This document shows positions 53,737-64,000 of a stretch of 64,000 nt of DNA, piece after piece. Each line of letters begins with the position of its first letter. Positions within the stretch are counted from its first letter, which is position 1. The notes below the pieces were generated by a model. The model was not told the origin of the DNA, searched no databases, and saw only the letters and a list, made by a program, of their open reading frames with translations. Location: the NCBI RefSeq assembly GCF_030269925.1, contig NC_085127.1:6331501-6395500 (forward strand), in the 5' to 3' direction. Position numbers and translations under genes: made by a program. This DNA is from Bombyx mori. Lineage: Eukaryota; Arthropoda; Insecta; Lepidoptera; Bombycidae.

Positions 53737-54083
53737 TAAATAATAGTTTGAAAAAAAAAAAAATCACGCTTTATATAAAATTCAACTAAAAATTAAAAAT
53801 AAATTTTAATAAATTTAAATTGAAAATAGTGTAAAAAATATATATTTTATTTAAAAAAAAGCGTGTGGTGCTTTTTAAGATATTTTTGAAATAATAATTC
53901 TTCTACTCATATCTGTCAGAAAAATATAACTAAAAGCACCATGCGCCCCACGCTTTTTTTTACAATAAAATATTTTGTTTTTACACTATTTTCAATTTAA
54001 ATTTATTAAAATTTATTTTCTATTTTTTAGTTGAATTTTATATAAAGCGGGTTTTTTTTGTTTTTTTAAACTATTATTTATTT
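53737..54083. mobile_element. Long foldback (hairpin) element
   Basis: Arms of about 140-150 bp (53737-53876 and 53933-54083) are near-perfect inverted copies. Each contains GCTTTATATAAAATTCAACT and AATTTAAATTGAAAATAGTG or their complements, around a spacer of about 56 bp. Very AT-rich. Probably a foldback MITE; no clear target duplication was found. Confidence 0.8.
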
Positions 54084-54353
54084 ATTTATTATAACTTACT
54101 CATTATCATTTTAGAGAATTACTCAGCGGAGAACAGCATGTTAATGTATGAGTTAAATGCAGTGTTTGATCTTAGTATCGCCTGTCAATTATACATATAT
54201 CGGGTTTTCCGAGAAATTCTATCCGAGGCTATAGTTCAAACGGAGTTGGTCAAGTATATGGCAACGTGAATAGTGAATGAAATATTAATGCAACTGTTGT
54301 TGCCTTGAAAGCACTTACCATATTGTTGTTCATATTGTATTGTCGTATATCTT

Positions 54354-54680
54354 ACCGGTAGTAGGACTTAATGTAAGCCCCTAAGGGTGGGTACTACTCT
54401 CAGTATTTCCACTTACGAAGCAGTCAACATTTTTAGTTTGAAGGATGGGGCAGCGTTTGGTATAGTACCTGATACGGACGTAAAGTTTTATGAAGTCGAA
54501 ATGAGCCGATTGTCACTTTCCAAAGGTTTATGGGCAATATGTATGGCCCGTTACTGCACAGTTAAGACTTCGAACTCATTTCTTAACGCGGGCGTTCACG
54601 TTGTGGGTATACATATTGCACATAAGCCTTTGGAAAGTGACAACCGGCTCATTACGACTTCGTAAAGCTTAAACCGTGAA
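54354..54680 (+). mobile_element. Bm1 relic split by a pair of inverted arms
   Basis: 54354-54453 resembles the first part of the Bm1 body (GGTAGTAGGACTTAATGTAA, GTTTGAAGGATGGGGCAGCG). 54545-54609 resembles the next part (CCGTTACTGCACAGTTAAGA, CATTTCTTAACG, GTTCACGTTGTGGGTA). Between and after them lie inverted arms, 54481-54544 and 54610-54671, each with TGTCACTTTCCAAAGG and ATGAGCCG or complements. Confidence 0.6.
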
Positions 54681-55955
54681 TCACCAATTTAGTGCGTCGT
54701 AAAGTCTATGCACAACGCTGAGGAGTCCTTTCCAAACTCTTGGAAGAAGAATATGTAATAGAGCTCGGAATATAGTGTGGAGGGAAACTCATTTCCAAGG
54801 GTAATGGTATGTAACAAAAGCATTAGTTCCACGTGCTCATTCTAATAGCTGTTCAAATTGTAATGAAGTGAGCTATAAACATGGCAAGACATTATATAAC
54901 TAAAAGTAGTAAATGTAGTAAAAGTATTGTAAATATATATTTAATACTTCCAGCAATATTAAAGAAGAAGGATCGAGCATCAACGAAGGAAAAATAGTAG
55001 ATAGCTAAATAGTGAAATAAAAAACAGATACTATCAAAATAGTTGATTAAATCTTTCGATAATTCACATAACGTTCACGTTTTCGAAAATGGGCCGAAAG
55101 AAAAACACCGTTGTTTATTATTTGATCTTTTTTGTTATCGTTGTACGTAAAATCGGATAAAACCAATATTAGGTCCAGAAAAGTACTTTGTTTACCGATG
55201 GAGCGTGAAGAAAAGTTTTTCATTCGTTCGGATGGTCTCTGAAAACCTGATACAGTTGGACATGGTCGGGAAATAAAATAAAACAAAGACTGGCCTTTTC
55301 ATACTTTCGGCTGTAACTGTATTAAAGTTGTTGAACAAAAGATATATTTGGCGGTTTCGAGATTGTTGTTTTTCTGATAAAATCTTTGGGTCTACCAATT
55401 AAAGAGGTAGAGTCCTATTAAGGTCTATTGTGTTGAGTTGACTTATAAAATATTGCATTGTTTTCGGTATGTGGCATATATTATTTTATGTAGAAAATTT
55501 CATTTCCGTTTCATGATCGGTTACATAAAATACTTCGAAATGTTTTTTAAGATTTTTAATAGGTATTGTAATGTTTTCCTCACTGGAAATGTATTAAGGA
55601 AACCTTCTTACTTTTTTAGTTTTTATTTTAAAAAACAGGAGGTAAAAAGACTCTGCTATAGCTGTAACCTAATTAGTAATTAAAATTGAGTAACTTCTAA
55701 ACTGCAAAAAGATATGCAAAGCAGTGCAAACTCGAGCGCCAAAAGTTTCAAATGGAGTCTTCAATATTAAATTTGGCTTAGTCGCTCCGAGAATAGATTA
55801 CAGTTTAAAAATAGTTCGCACTTTGTTAAGCCGGATACTAGATATTTATTTAGAATTTACAAAGAAAAAATTTTTGGTCGGTCCTGTAGTAGTAAACTTG
55901 CACACCTGTTTGAAAAAATTTGGAAAATTATAGCAATAAATATCTTCAGACTTTT
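54681..55955. other. Unassigned AT-rich sequence
   Basis: Several 60-80 codon ORFs at 55047-55933 on both strands, none with a recognisable motif. Confidence 0.3.
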
Positions 55956-56080
55956 GTCATTTTTTATTGCCGTATAGGTAGACTGGCATACCACCCACCG
56001 GCTGGTGAATGGTTACCGTCGCTCATGACGTCAGTAATGCCAAGGGCAGAGCCAAGCTGCTGCATACCCCTTAATGCTCT
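55956..56080 (-). mobile_element. 3' tail of the CR1/Jockey-like LINE family
   Basis: T-run, GTATAGGTAGACTGGCATAC, GTGAATGGTTACCGTCGCTC and GCCAAGGGCAGAGCCAAGCT. Ends in CTTAATGCTCTCCAACAAGC, equivalent to ORF text of the 2 kb relic. Confidence 0.82.
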
Positions 56081-58112
56081 CCAACAAGCTTTTATTAAAT
56101 GTACTCTGGGGTTTCATTTCCATTACATTTGTAATTCACAAAGCATTTCCTTGGGATAAAGAGTTACTGACATCGTTATTATCTAGTTTATACACCACTG
56201 TTCGATTTGTAGATCCAATGGTACCTATATAACATAACACGAAAACCCTGTTATGTTTTCGGTAGCAAATATACCCTGCGCTGTATGGTTTAAGCTTTCA
56301 AGTTTGTAATGTTGTGGTGTATTTGTAAATGGATATATCTCAACTAGACCTAATTAATGGCAAATTAAGTTAAATATTAAACAATTCTTTGCCTGGCCTT
56401 GGAAAAGGCGGAGAGAAAGATATCTGGACAAGGTAGACTTTATTCATCGAACCTATTGTGACTATAATATTCAGCATTGACGTACATAATATATGCAACA
56501 AGCGTTGTTCGACTATGGAATGAGAAATACCTAACTTTTCCTGTGTCTTTGTTCTCTTTTCCAACATCTGTCACACTGAGGCATGAACGTCCGAGTTTTA
56601 AAAATGTAGAAGGCTTAGTTTAGGTTTGACTCCCCCATACCGGCCCCACGATGCGATAGTCCTATGGCCGGAAATTTTCTTTCCGACCTAAAAAAGAAAT
56701 AGGGCCCGTTCCCCCTGATAAATACTGCCCAAAAAGAAGTAAATAATGTTATTAAAATATTTTCATATACCAAAGACTTAGCGTCAGTGGATTCTACGCC
56801 AAAATTAATCCTAAAAAAATTTGCCTACGTCAAATCCATCGTTTTACTTTCGCTCCAGAAATCAGGGCGCACGTGTTCTAGTTGATGTGTTTTCTATGAT
56901 CAATTTACAGAAGGGTCAGCAAGTTTACCTCATTTATTTACCTACCCTTGTTAGACGAGTGAAATTCCACGCGAGAATGAACTAACAAACGGAAGGCTCT
57001 GAGAAACTGCGGGCTTAACGGAATTTTGAACCAATTTGGAAAGTACATTTTTGACGGAATCTCGTCGAAAAAAAAATCGCTAGTCAGCTTAAGAATCTAC
57101 GAGTAGTCACTACTATTAATGATTTCATGGCAACGAAAACCTAGAACGGGGAGTAATGTTTAAGTTCTAAAGTCAATGATAAACATAAGCAAAGTTATAT
57201 TATATTATTATTACGTATTACCAATGAAGACAGTCGAAACCTTGGCTTATTTGTTTCAAAACATCATTGCGTACAATTACTGAGAAATATAAGGCTATAG
57301 GAGATTTTTCCGAATAAAGATGCTTTTCAACCCTTATCAGAAACACTTATTAAAAATATATATATATTTTAAAAATATCTTATTTTGTAATTAAAAGAAA
57401 AACAATTTTATTCGTAATACTTTAGGTGTGAGATAAACGTTAAACCTATTTCAGGGTACATTTATTTCTTCAAGTGCATCTTAGACAACTCATTAAGTAT
57501 CAATTGGTAGTTAGATAAAAATAATTTTTCCTGCAAAATTCTTTGATGCCTAACAAATAAAGGAAGAATGAGTTATGTTGTTATTTTTAACAAGAGGTAA
57601 AACTTTTACTTTTTTACTTTCAGGCTCTTAGTAGTCTTTTAAAAAAGTGTTTGTGTGATAAAAATTGAATCCTTTAAATTTTCGTGTTTACTGGTTAGAG
57701 TACGCATAGTGAGCAAGCACGGGACTGACTATCGCAAGTGTTCATAGAAGCCTATAGAAGATGTCATAGATGTAATCATCGCTACAGACTTCAAGTATGA
57801 GATCGAAGTCGCAATTGTATCCTGAAGATACAATCCTGTTTGTTTCGGCTGCGTAGTAGTCACGTTTACCGATTTCAGGGTGACACAACACAACCGTAAT
57901 CTAACCATTAGATAGCAATAATAATAATAATTTAATAACTAGAATTTATAATTAAAAGGAGTCCCTTTAGGCAGGGTTCTGAAGATACTGGCAGCGTTAG
58001 ATTTAAATTTCGAATCCATGTCTAAACTATATAGTGTCTACAGGCTTCTTGTTCACACTCTTCTGCCTAATGAAGTCATGGAGCTTTGTGAATATTAACA
58101 GTTAGCAATTCT
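56081..58112. other. Unassigned AT-rich sequence
   Basis: Short ATA run at 57355-57369 and AAT run at 57919-57931. A GC-richer scrap at 56625-56690 (ACCGGCCCCACGATGCGATA) is unassigned. Confidence 0.3.
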
Positions 58113-58558
58113 GTTTTTTTTTTATTGCTTAGATGAGTGGACGAGCTCTCAGTCCACCTAGTGTTAAGTGGTTACTGGAGCCCATAGATATCTACAACGT
58201 AAATGCGCCACGCACCTTGAGATATAAGTTCTAAGGTCTCAGTATAGTTACAACGGCTGCCCCACCCTTCAAACCGAAACGCATTACTGCTTCACGGCTG
58301 AAATAGACAGGGAGGTGGTACCTACCCGTGCGGACTCACAAGAGGTCTTACCACCAGTAATAACGCAAATTATAATTTTGCGGGTTTGATTTTTATTACA
58401 CGATGTTATTCCTTCACCGTGGAAGTCAATCATGCATGAACATTTGCTAAGTACGTATTTCATTAGAAAAATTGGTACCCGCCTGCGGGATTCGAACACC
58501 GGTGCATCGCTACATACGAATACACCGGACGTCTTATCTTTTAAGCCACGACGACTTC
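58113..58558 (-). mobile_element. Bm1 SINE, full length with tRNA-like head
   Basis: T-run tail, complete body and middle segment. The tRNA-like head ends at 58558 (minus: GTCGTCGTGGCTTAAAAGAT, with B box GGTGTTCGAATCCCGC). CAATTC on both sides may be part of the target duplication. Confidence 0.93.
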
Positions 58559-59521
58559 AAACAATTCAAGCTCTTGATACAATCCGAAATTTCAAACGCA
58601 ACAAGATATCTTATTTTTCGTGAAAATTCCCATGTTGGAGGACTCCATTTATAAAGCTCGTACAATGTTGTGTGCAGACTATTCGTATGCCGAAAACCTC
58701 GGCTTTTATAGTGTTTAATTTCCGCCAACATGCTCCTCGTTGAGGCTCCTATATTTACGTACAAAATATGGTATAGGTAAGTAACCGTGAGACATTTATC
58801 ACGGGCAGAAAGGGGAAAAGGTAAAGGTTACTTAGGTTATTTTTTACGTTTAGCTTTGAAGCCTGTCCGTGGAAAGGTATTTGTGATCAATAACCGAATG
58901 AAAGGTGCGTCCAAGATTACTTTTGTTTGAGATAGATTGCTTAGCAGGCTGAGGGAATTGAATTTCCGTTTTTTTTTCTACCTAGATGTTCAATTGCCCT
59001 TTATAATGATTCTCTCATCTCTCGAAATAGAAGTAGTAACCCCTTCGAGGCAGAAATAGGCAGGGAGGTGATGTCTTTGTGGGCCCACAGAATGTTCTTC
59101 CACTAATAAATTCCAGTAGACGATCACAGGTATAATATGTAGATACGGACGGAACGCTGCTTCTGAGTTCTCCAGTGAATCTCTTAATCACCTTTTGCGA
59201 CACCCACCGGTTTTTCATAACATTATCATTTGAAAATTAATGACGTCAGAACGTCTTCGTGATAACTTCGAATAATGCATCGCTTTGATTGCTAATGATT
59301 TAGAAACCAACAAACCAACCGTCTTTCATATATGCCTAACAAAGACAGAGCCAAATCACACGACACGATGAATTATCAATAAAAAGGGCAAAGCTCAACC
59401 TAATAATATATGTAGTTAATTATTATGGAACAATATTTGATTCGTTATAATCATCATCGACTTCAAATAATGGGAGGAGATTGTTAATTAAATGTCGCAT
59501 CGGCTACCGCAGCCTCTAGGT

Positions 59522-59526
<5 letters not shown>
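58559..59526. other. Unassigned sequence
   Basis: Small ORFs across 58534-58764 and 59015-59218 have no recognisable features. Confidence 0.3.
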
Positions 59527-59565
<39 letters not shown>

Positions 59566-59572
59566 GAAAGAG
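59527..59572. repeat. (GA)n microsatellite
   Basis: About 20 GA units, interrupted by GTGA and AAAGAG near the right end. Confidence 0.95.
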
Positions 59573-59777
59573 GGAGATAATTACTCAATATACGTCACAA
59601 AGCTAAGATTTTTGTTGCAAATTAAAATTCCATCTGAATAAAGTATCTGTAACGCAGCTGTTGTGGAATAGATTTTCACAAAATCTTATCAAAATCACAA
59701 GAATGTAACATACGGTACTCGTTTAAAAATCAAAATCTCCAACTAACCTGAATTTCTGTTAGTAATGATCTAAGTGT

Positions 59778-59912
59778 TTTTTTTTTTTTTATCCCTTAAA
59801 TTAGTGGACGAGCTCACGGCTCAGCTGATTTTAAGTGGTTACCGGAGCCCATAGACATCTACAACGTAAATGTCGCCATCTACATTGAGATGTGAATTCT
59901 GATTCCGGTATT
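59778..59912 (-). mobile_element. Bm1 SINE, 3' part
   Basis: T-run, GTGGACGAGCTCACGGCTCA, GTTACCGGAGCCCATAGACA and TACAACGTAAATGTCGCC. Confidence 0.85.
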
Positions 59913-60510
59913 GTTCGTCCCATATTAAGCGCTTTAAAAATATAATATTATTTTTTTATACTTTTAGTAATGTACCATAAGAAATAAAGATCGCTCAAAT
60001 AATCTCACAGTTCACTAAAATAATGTGTAGGACACACAATGCGAAATAAAAAATATTTTAGCTACTAACTGTAATCTTTGCGTATAAGACAAAATCGAAA
60101 ATAACATTTTGTCAGAAGAAAAAAAAAATGTTCTAGCAAAGAACGCTGATTCCAGACATTTCACATACTATATCCGAATCCTGTGTCAGTAGCGGCAGCG
60201 ACTGTTTTTATGATCTATTCTTCCGCACCATTAATCTCCACTGAACGGGAGGGGTGACCTGCGCCCTGCATTGGTTTCATGTTATACAAAGGTACCTATG
60301 ATTACTAATAAACATTTCGTATGCTGAAACGATATAGACTAAGAGGCTATTTTGTATAAGTGTGACGTTGTTTCAACTTTTCAGGAGAGCCATTTAGAGC
60401 TTAAAGCTTGGAAAAAATATCATAACAAAAAACTTCATCAGCTATTTGAATATAGTAAACTTATTTGAAAGTAAATTAAAAAACATCGAGCTGTTGATGC
60501 TAATTACTAC
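59913..60510. other. Unassigned AT-rich sequence
   Basis: No recognised feature. Confidence 0.35.
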
Positions 60511-60725
60511 ATAGTATAAAACAATGTCACTTTCTCTGTCCCTATATCTGTCTGTCCCTATGTATGCTTAAATCTTTAAAACTACGTAACGGATTTTGAT
60601 GCGGTTTTTTTCAATAGATAGAGTGATTGAAGAGGAAGGTTTATATGTATAATAACATCCATTAAATAGTGGATAAATCAATAATAAATTACAGTGTCCG
60701 AAGCGAAGCGAGGGCGGGTCGCTAG
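60511..60725 (+). mobile_element. Short non-autonomous Helitron-like element
   Basis: Shares the 3' end GAAGCGAAGCGAGGGCGGGT then CGCTAG before T with the element at 15477. Carries AACTACGTAACGGATTTTGA near the middle. The 5' boundary is approximate. Confidence 0.65.
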
Positions 60726-61182
60726 TACCAAATTAAATGCACCTTTAATTACAAAGATAAAAATGTTGCTATGCAAAATGTCGCTTAAACCAAATAGTTT
60801 TTAACCCTTTCATATCATTGAGAATATAATATAATAGTCTAATTTAATAATCAAAATTCCTTTACTCAATTTTACTAATAAACTTCTATGAATCTTGAGT
60901 TGTTAGTGTTTAGTTGTTAGAATTTTGTTTTCAGATAGGCATATGAAAACATTAATTAGTTCATTCTCTGACATACGGCAGGTCATGTTACGCTGGAAAC
61001 AAAAGTATGTTTTGCTGTCACGGTCTCTGGCTACACTGTTCAGTCTGAAATTTATGAGATTCGGAGCAACGTATTTAGTCATGTTTCAAGATCGAGAATT
61101 GATTTTTACTTCCTTGAGGCCATCCGAGACATTGAATTTATTACAACTTGAGATATAGTCAAATCGTTGATGACGTATCAGT
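60726..61182. other. Unassigned sequence
   Basis: A 77-codon ORF (60925-61158) without a recognised domain. Confidence 0.3.
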
Positions 61183-61362
61183 CCCGATCCTGCGGACAGA
61201 ATGGAAAGCAGTCGACGACGTGCAAAACACGTCATTTCGGATCCTCCCGATCCACTAACGGTGCTTTTAGGTACCTCAAGCACCGATCATCGTTCTCGTC
61301 GAACCCGTCGCTTGCGACGAAGGGCTCGACGAGTAAATTAACCCACAGACACAGCCCACTGA
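61183..61362 (+). mobile_element. L1Bm/BMC1-type LINE 3' end, left part
   Basis: Last ORF2 codons (CACGTCATTTCGGATCCTCC, GTCGCTTGCGACGAAGGGCT) to CAGCCCACTGA, where the next Bm1 copy interrupts. Continues at 61801. Confidence 0.9.
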
Positions 61363-61800
61363 AGTCGTCGTGGCCTAAGGGATAAGATGTCCAGTGCATT
61401 CGTGTTGAAGCAATGCACCGGTGTTCGAATCCGAGGCGGGTATCAATTTTTCTAATGAAATACGTACTCAACAAATGTTCACGATTGACTTCCACGGTGA
61501 AGGAATAACATCGTGTTATAAATATCAAACCTACAAAATTATAATTTGCGTAATTACTGGTGGTAGGACCTCTTGTGAGTCCGCGCGGGTAGGTACCACC
61601 GCCCTGCTTATTTCTGTCGTGAAGCAGCAATGCGTTTCGGTTTCAAGGGTAGGGCAGCCGTTGTAACTATACTTGAGACCTTACAACTTATATTTCAAGA
61701 TGGGTGGCGCATTTACATTGTAGATGTCTATGGGCTCCAGTAACCACTTAACACCAGGTAGGCTGTGAGCTCGTACACCCATCTAAGCAATAAAAAAAAA
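61363..61800 (+). mobile_element. Bm1 SINE, full length, inserted in the LINE 3' UTR
   Basis: tRNA-like head with GTCGTCGTGGCCTAAGGGAT and GGTGTTCGAATCCGAGG, middle segment, complete body and A-tail. The LINE sequence breaks exactly between CACTGA and GTTTCTCGCC with no obvious target duplication. This is the best full-length Bm1 in the window. Confidence 0.94.
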
Positions 61801-61985
61801 GTTTCTCGCCGGATCTTCAGTGGGTCGCGTTTCCGATCCGGTGGTAGATTCTGCGAAGCACGGCTCTTGCTAGGGTTCGGGTTAGCAACGTCGTCAGGTT
61901 TGAGCCACGTGAGCTCACCTACTAGTTAAGGTTACGCTGAAATAGCCTCTCAATTCTATCAGCTTAGGTAGGAAGAAAAGAAAAA
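61801..61985 (+). mobile_element. L1Bm/BMC1-type LINE 3' UTR, right part
   Basis: GTTTCTCGCCGGATCTTCAG, GGTCGCGTTTCCGATCCGGT and AAATAGCCTCTCAATTCTAT, then an A-rich tail. Completes the copy begun at 61183. Confidence 0.92.
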
Positions 61986-62049
61986 AGGTGACGTATCTTA
62001 TACACCGGTATGATTCATTTTCAAAAATATTTAATTAGTAATTGTCTCG

Positions 62050-62140
62050 GTTGTGCTCCTGCGATTGCTAACATCCATTAGCGACGGTGACCACTTACCA
62101 TCAGATGGGCAGTATGGTAGTCTGTCTACAAAGGCAAAAA
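62050..62140 (+). mobile_element. 3' tail of the CR1/Jockey-like LINE family
   Basis: GCGACGGTGACCACTTACCA, TCAGATGGGCAGTATGGTAG and TCTGTCTACAAAGGCAAAAA. Confidence 0.75.
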
Positions 62141-62600
62141 AACAGCCCAGTAGACGACTATAAACCCCGTATTAACCCGAATCTGATAATTGTACACTTA
62201 TTTACTCCATTTCGTATTTTCGCTCGACCATTTTAAATTCCATTTTGTTGAAGAGTGAAAATAATTATGTTGTCCGCATTTAAAATTACTGAACCAGCGG
62301 CACTATTAAGCGAAGGATTGTTAATTTTTTTTTTTTAAATTTCAATCGGGTTTTTGTATTTGTTCGAAAATTAATGGAATCGCCTTAATTAAATTCGTTT
62401 TGAGAGTTGTTTCCAAATTGAAAAAACTGACGAAGAAGAATGAATGAGCTAACAATCGACATTGTGTTACCTTCATTGTTCTGCTCTATAGTTTTTTTAG
62501 AAAATGCCTTAGGCCCACAGTTGACCGCCTATGAATAATTTCTTGATAATGTTATATCACAAGTAATGTAGTTGTCCGTCAGGATTGCGAAATATGTGTA
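62141..62600. other. Unassigned AT-rich sequence before the second Jockey-type LINE
   Basis: No recognised feature. The 5' boundary of the LINE is placed near 62600 by the rise in GC content only. Confidence 0.35.
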
Positions 62601-63011
62601 ATGAGACATTTATATGTCGCATCGGGACACGACAAGCAAAGCGAAAACGTGCCACATAATGAATGCGAGCCGCAACTACTCGTCAAACATCGGCTCACTT
62701 CGGGTGGTGTGCTTCGGCAGAGTCGAAGTGTCATCGCTCCAGTCCGACAGAAGCACCCGCCGCCTGCGGACGTGCTCACCGACCACTCAATCGCCCGGCC
62801 ATTGTTCGCCTGGTTTTATTGTTAGCCCGGCCTTTGTTCACCCGGCTTTTGTTCGTGGCACATCTGCCGACAAAGTGTGTTCCTGGAAGTGTTTGTTTTG
62901 TTTTGGTTTATTTTGTTGTTTCCTTTTTTTTTTGTTCTTTCTTTTTCCTGCAGTAATTGTGCCGCATCGCCACCTGTGTTCAATCGAACCGCTAAGTAGC
63001 GAGAAGTTGGG

Positions 63012-63062
63012 GCCTCGCCGCAAGGCGAGTGTGTTTAAGACCCGGGACAGCCCCACCTGGGT
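63012..63062 (+). other. Short/long hairpin pair upstream of ORF1
   Basis: CTCGCC-GCAA-GGCGAG is a 16-nt hairpin with the same stem as the fourth hairpin of the 23 kb LINE but a GCAA loop in place of TTTC. It is followed by a longer imperfect stem, GACCCGGG with CCTGGGTC. It sits directly before the ATG at 63071, as in the other LINE. Confidence 0.6.
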
Positions 63063-63070
63063 CAGACATC

Positions 63071-64000
63071 ATGGAAGCTTTATTTTCAGAATTCCTCCGA
63101 CTTCGCCACCCAAAGCTCACTTCTGAGTTTCTGGCTTTCAAGGCCGATCACGCCGTGAGCCCTCTCGCGGATTCCGCCGTGCTCGTCGCTCCCGCGTCGT
63201 ACACCGCAGCGTCCGCCATGCCTGCCGCTCCCGCGTCGCCTATACTAGTGGGTAAAACTGCTGCGTCGTCCGCCGTGGCCGCTGCTCCCCTGGCGCGATC
63301 ATCCGCGGGTTCCGTAGGGTCCGACGGACGTCCTGCATCTGCTCGTAGGTCGCCTGCTCCCGAGCCTGCTGCCTTCTCGTCCTCTGACTCTGACTCAGAC
63401 ATGGAGGTCGACCTCGCCCCCGCCTCATCGACGGATGGATTCACCCTGGTACAAAAGGGTAAGAACCGCGCTGCGGAGTCCCGAGCTCCCGCGGCCGCTA
63501 AAATTATTAAAGCCGCGAACGCGTCGCGCCCTCGCCCTCCGACTCCCGTCGCTCCCCCTGCCCGTGCCACACCGTCGCCGCGTCCAGTGGCACAAAATAA
63601 AACTCAGACCCCTCCCCCGGTAATCCTTCAAGAGAAGGCAGCTTGGGACCGAGTTTCCCTGGCCCTTCAGGCCAAAAAAATTAATTTTATCAGCGCCCGT
63701 AACCTCGCGAACGGGATTCAAATTAAGTTAACGACACCCGATGACCATAGGGCCCTCTCAAGCTACCTCCGAAAGGAGCGTATAAGTTTCCACACTTATA
63801 CGCTTCAGGAGGAGCGTGAACTTCGCGCGGTCATACGCGGCATCCCAAAGGAATTAGATGCCGATCTCATCAAGGCCGACCTTCTAGAACAAGGTTTGCC
63901 GGTCAATTCCGTGCACCGCATGCACACAGGACGCGGGAGGGAGCCATACAATATGGTTCTCGTCGCTCTCCAGCCTACCCCCGAGGGCAAGCAAATTTTC
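63071..64000 (+). CDS. LINE ORF1, gag-like, partial (open at window end)
   Basis: ATG at 63071 begins 310 codons with no stop to the window edge. N-terminus MEALFSEFLRLRHPKLTSEF is similar in pattern to the IVGFLRDRYPSIRAEYLSY segment of the 23.5 kb ORF1. An Ala/Pro/Ser-rich linker follows, then the conserved core from about residue 189: ILQEKAAWDRVSLALQAKKI, ARNLANGIQIKLTTPDDHRA, SYLRKERISFHTYTLQEERE and VHRMHTGRGREPYNMVLVAL. Zinc knuckles are expected just beyond the window. The start is supported by the hairpin pair upstream and by alignment with the other ORF1. Confidence 0.85.
   Translation, partial: MEALFSEFLRLRHPKLTSEFLAFKADHAVSPLADSAVLVAPASYTAASAMPAAPASPILVGKTAASSAVAAAPLARSSAGSVGSDGRPASARRSPAPEPAAFSSSDSDSDMEVDLAPASSTDGFTLVQKGKNRAAESRAPAAAKIIKAANASRPRPPTPVAPPARATPSPRPVAQNKTQTPPPVILQEKAAWDRVSLALQAKKINFISARNLANGIQIKLTTPDDHRALSSYLRKERISFHTYTLQEERELRAVIRGIPKELDADLIKADLLEQGLPVNSVHRMHTGRGREPYNMVLVALQPTPEGKQIF

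Larger units (their letters stand above)
62601..64000 (+). mobile_element. Second Jockey-clade LINE, 5' part, cut by the window edge
   Basis: GC-rich leader (about 62640-63070) then an open ORF1. The leader holds CGGACGTGCTCACCGACCAC, comparable to the units of the 23 kb LINE, and three short CCCGGCYWTTGTTC repeats at about 62798-62863. Its ORF1 protein is related to, but clearly different from, that at 23.5 kb, so this is a sister family. Confidence 0.8.

Noticed and set aside
62614..63126. 170-codon ORF in the leader of the 63 kb LINE
   Set aside because: It overlaps the true ORF1 start in another frame and contains a Phe/Leu-rich low-complexity run from a T-rich tract; no homology.

Overview
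The window reads as nuclear DNA of a silkworm, Bombyx mori or a very close relative. The grounds are many dispersed copies of a SINE recognised as Bm1, many 5'-truncated copies of a LINE with the L1Bm/BMC1-type 3' end, a Dong/R4-type LINE sitting in (TAA)n arrays, and an AT-rich background. These family names come from recognition, not a database search. No host protein-coding gene with recognisable exons was found; almost everything identifiable is a transposable element or its remains.

Layout. 1-0.48 kb: deleted copy of a small LTR element, minus strand. 1-2.7 kb: an unassigned repeat family and a frameshifted LINE relic. 3.0-10.8 kb: three Dong/R4-type elements head to tail, separated by (TAA)n. 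The first is dead (frameshift, endonuclease deleted), the second has an intact 1264-codon ORF, the third is only a 3' end. 10.8-22.8 kb: SINE, LINE and Helitron fragments in AT-rich DNA. 22.87-29.1 kb: a small non-autonomous LTR element with identical LTRs, whose 5' LTR is split by a full-length Jockey-type LINE with intact ORF1 and ORF2. 29-62 kb: many Bm1 copies, short Helitron-like elements, L1Bm/BMC1 3' ends, a mariner relic, an unassigned terminal-inverted-repeat element at 40.5-41.3 kb, and a long foldback element at 53.7-54.1 kb. 62.6-64.0 kb: start of a second, related Jockey-type LINE whose ORF1 is open at the window edge.

The intact LINEs carry RNA-binding, endonuclease and reverse transcriptase functions and probably supply the machinery copying Bm1 and the truncated LINE copies (inference). 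The most unusual signal is in the 5' leader of the full-length LINE. Four 16-nt hairpins recur every 83-90 nt, each a 6-bp stem with a TTTC loop. The stem sequences all differ but the pairing is kept, and each is followed by a longer hairpin. One short/long pair also precedes ORF1 of the second LINE. This looks like selected RNA structure.
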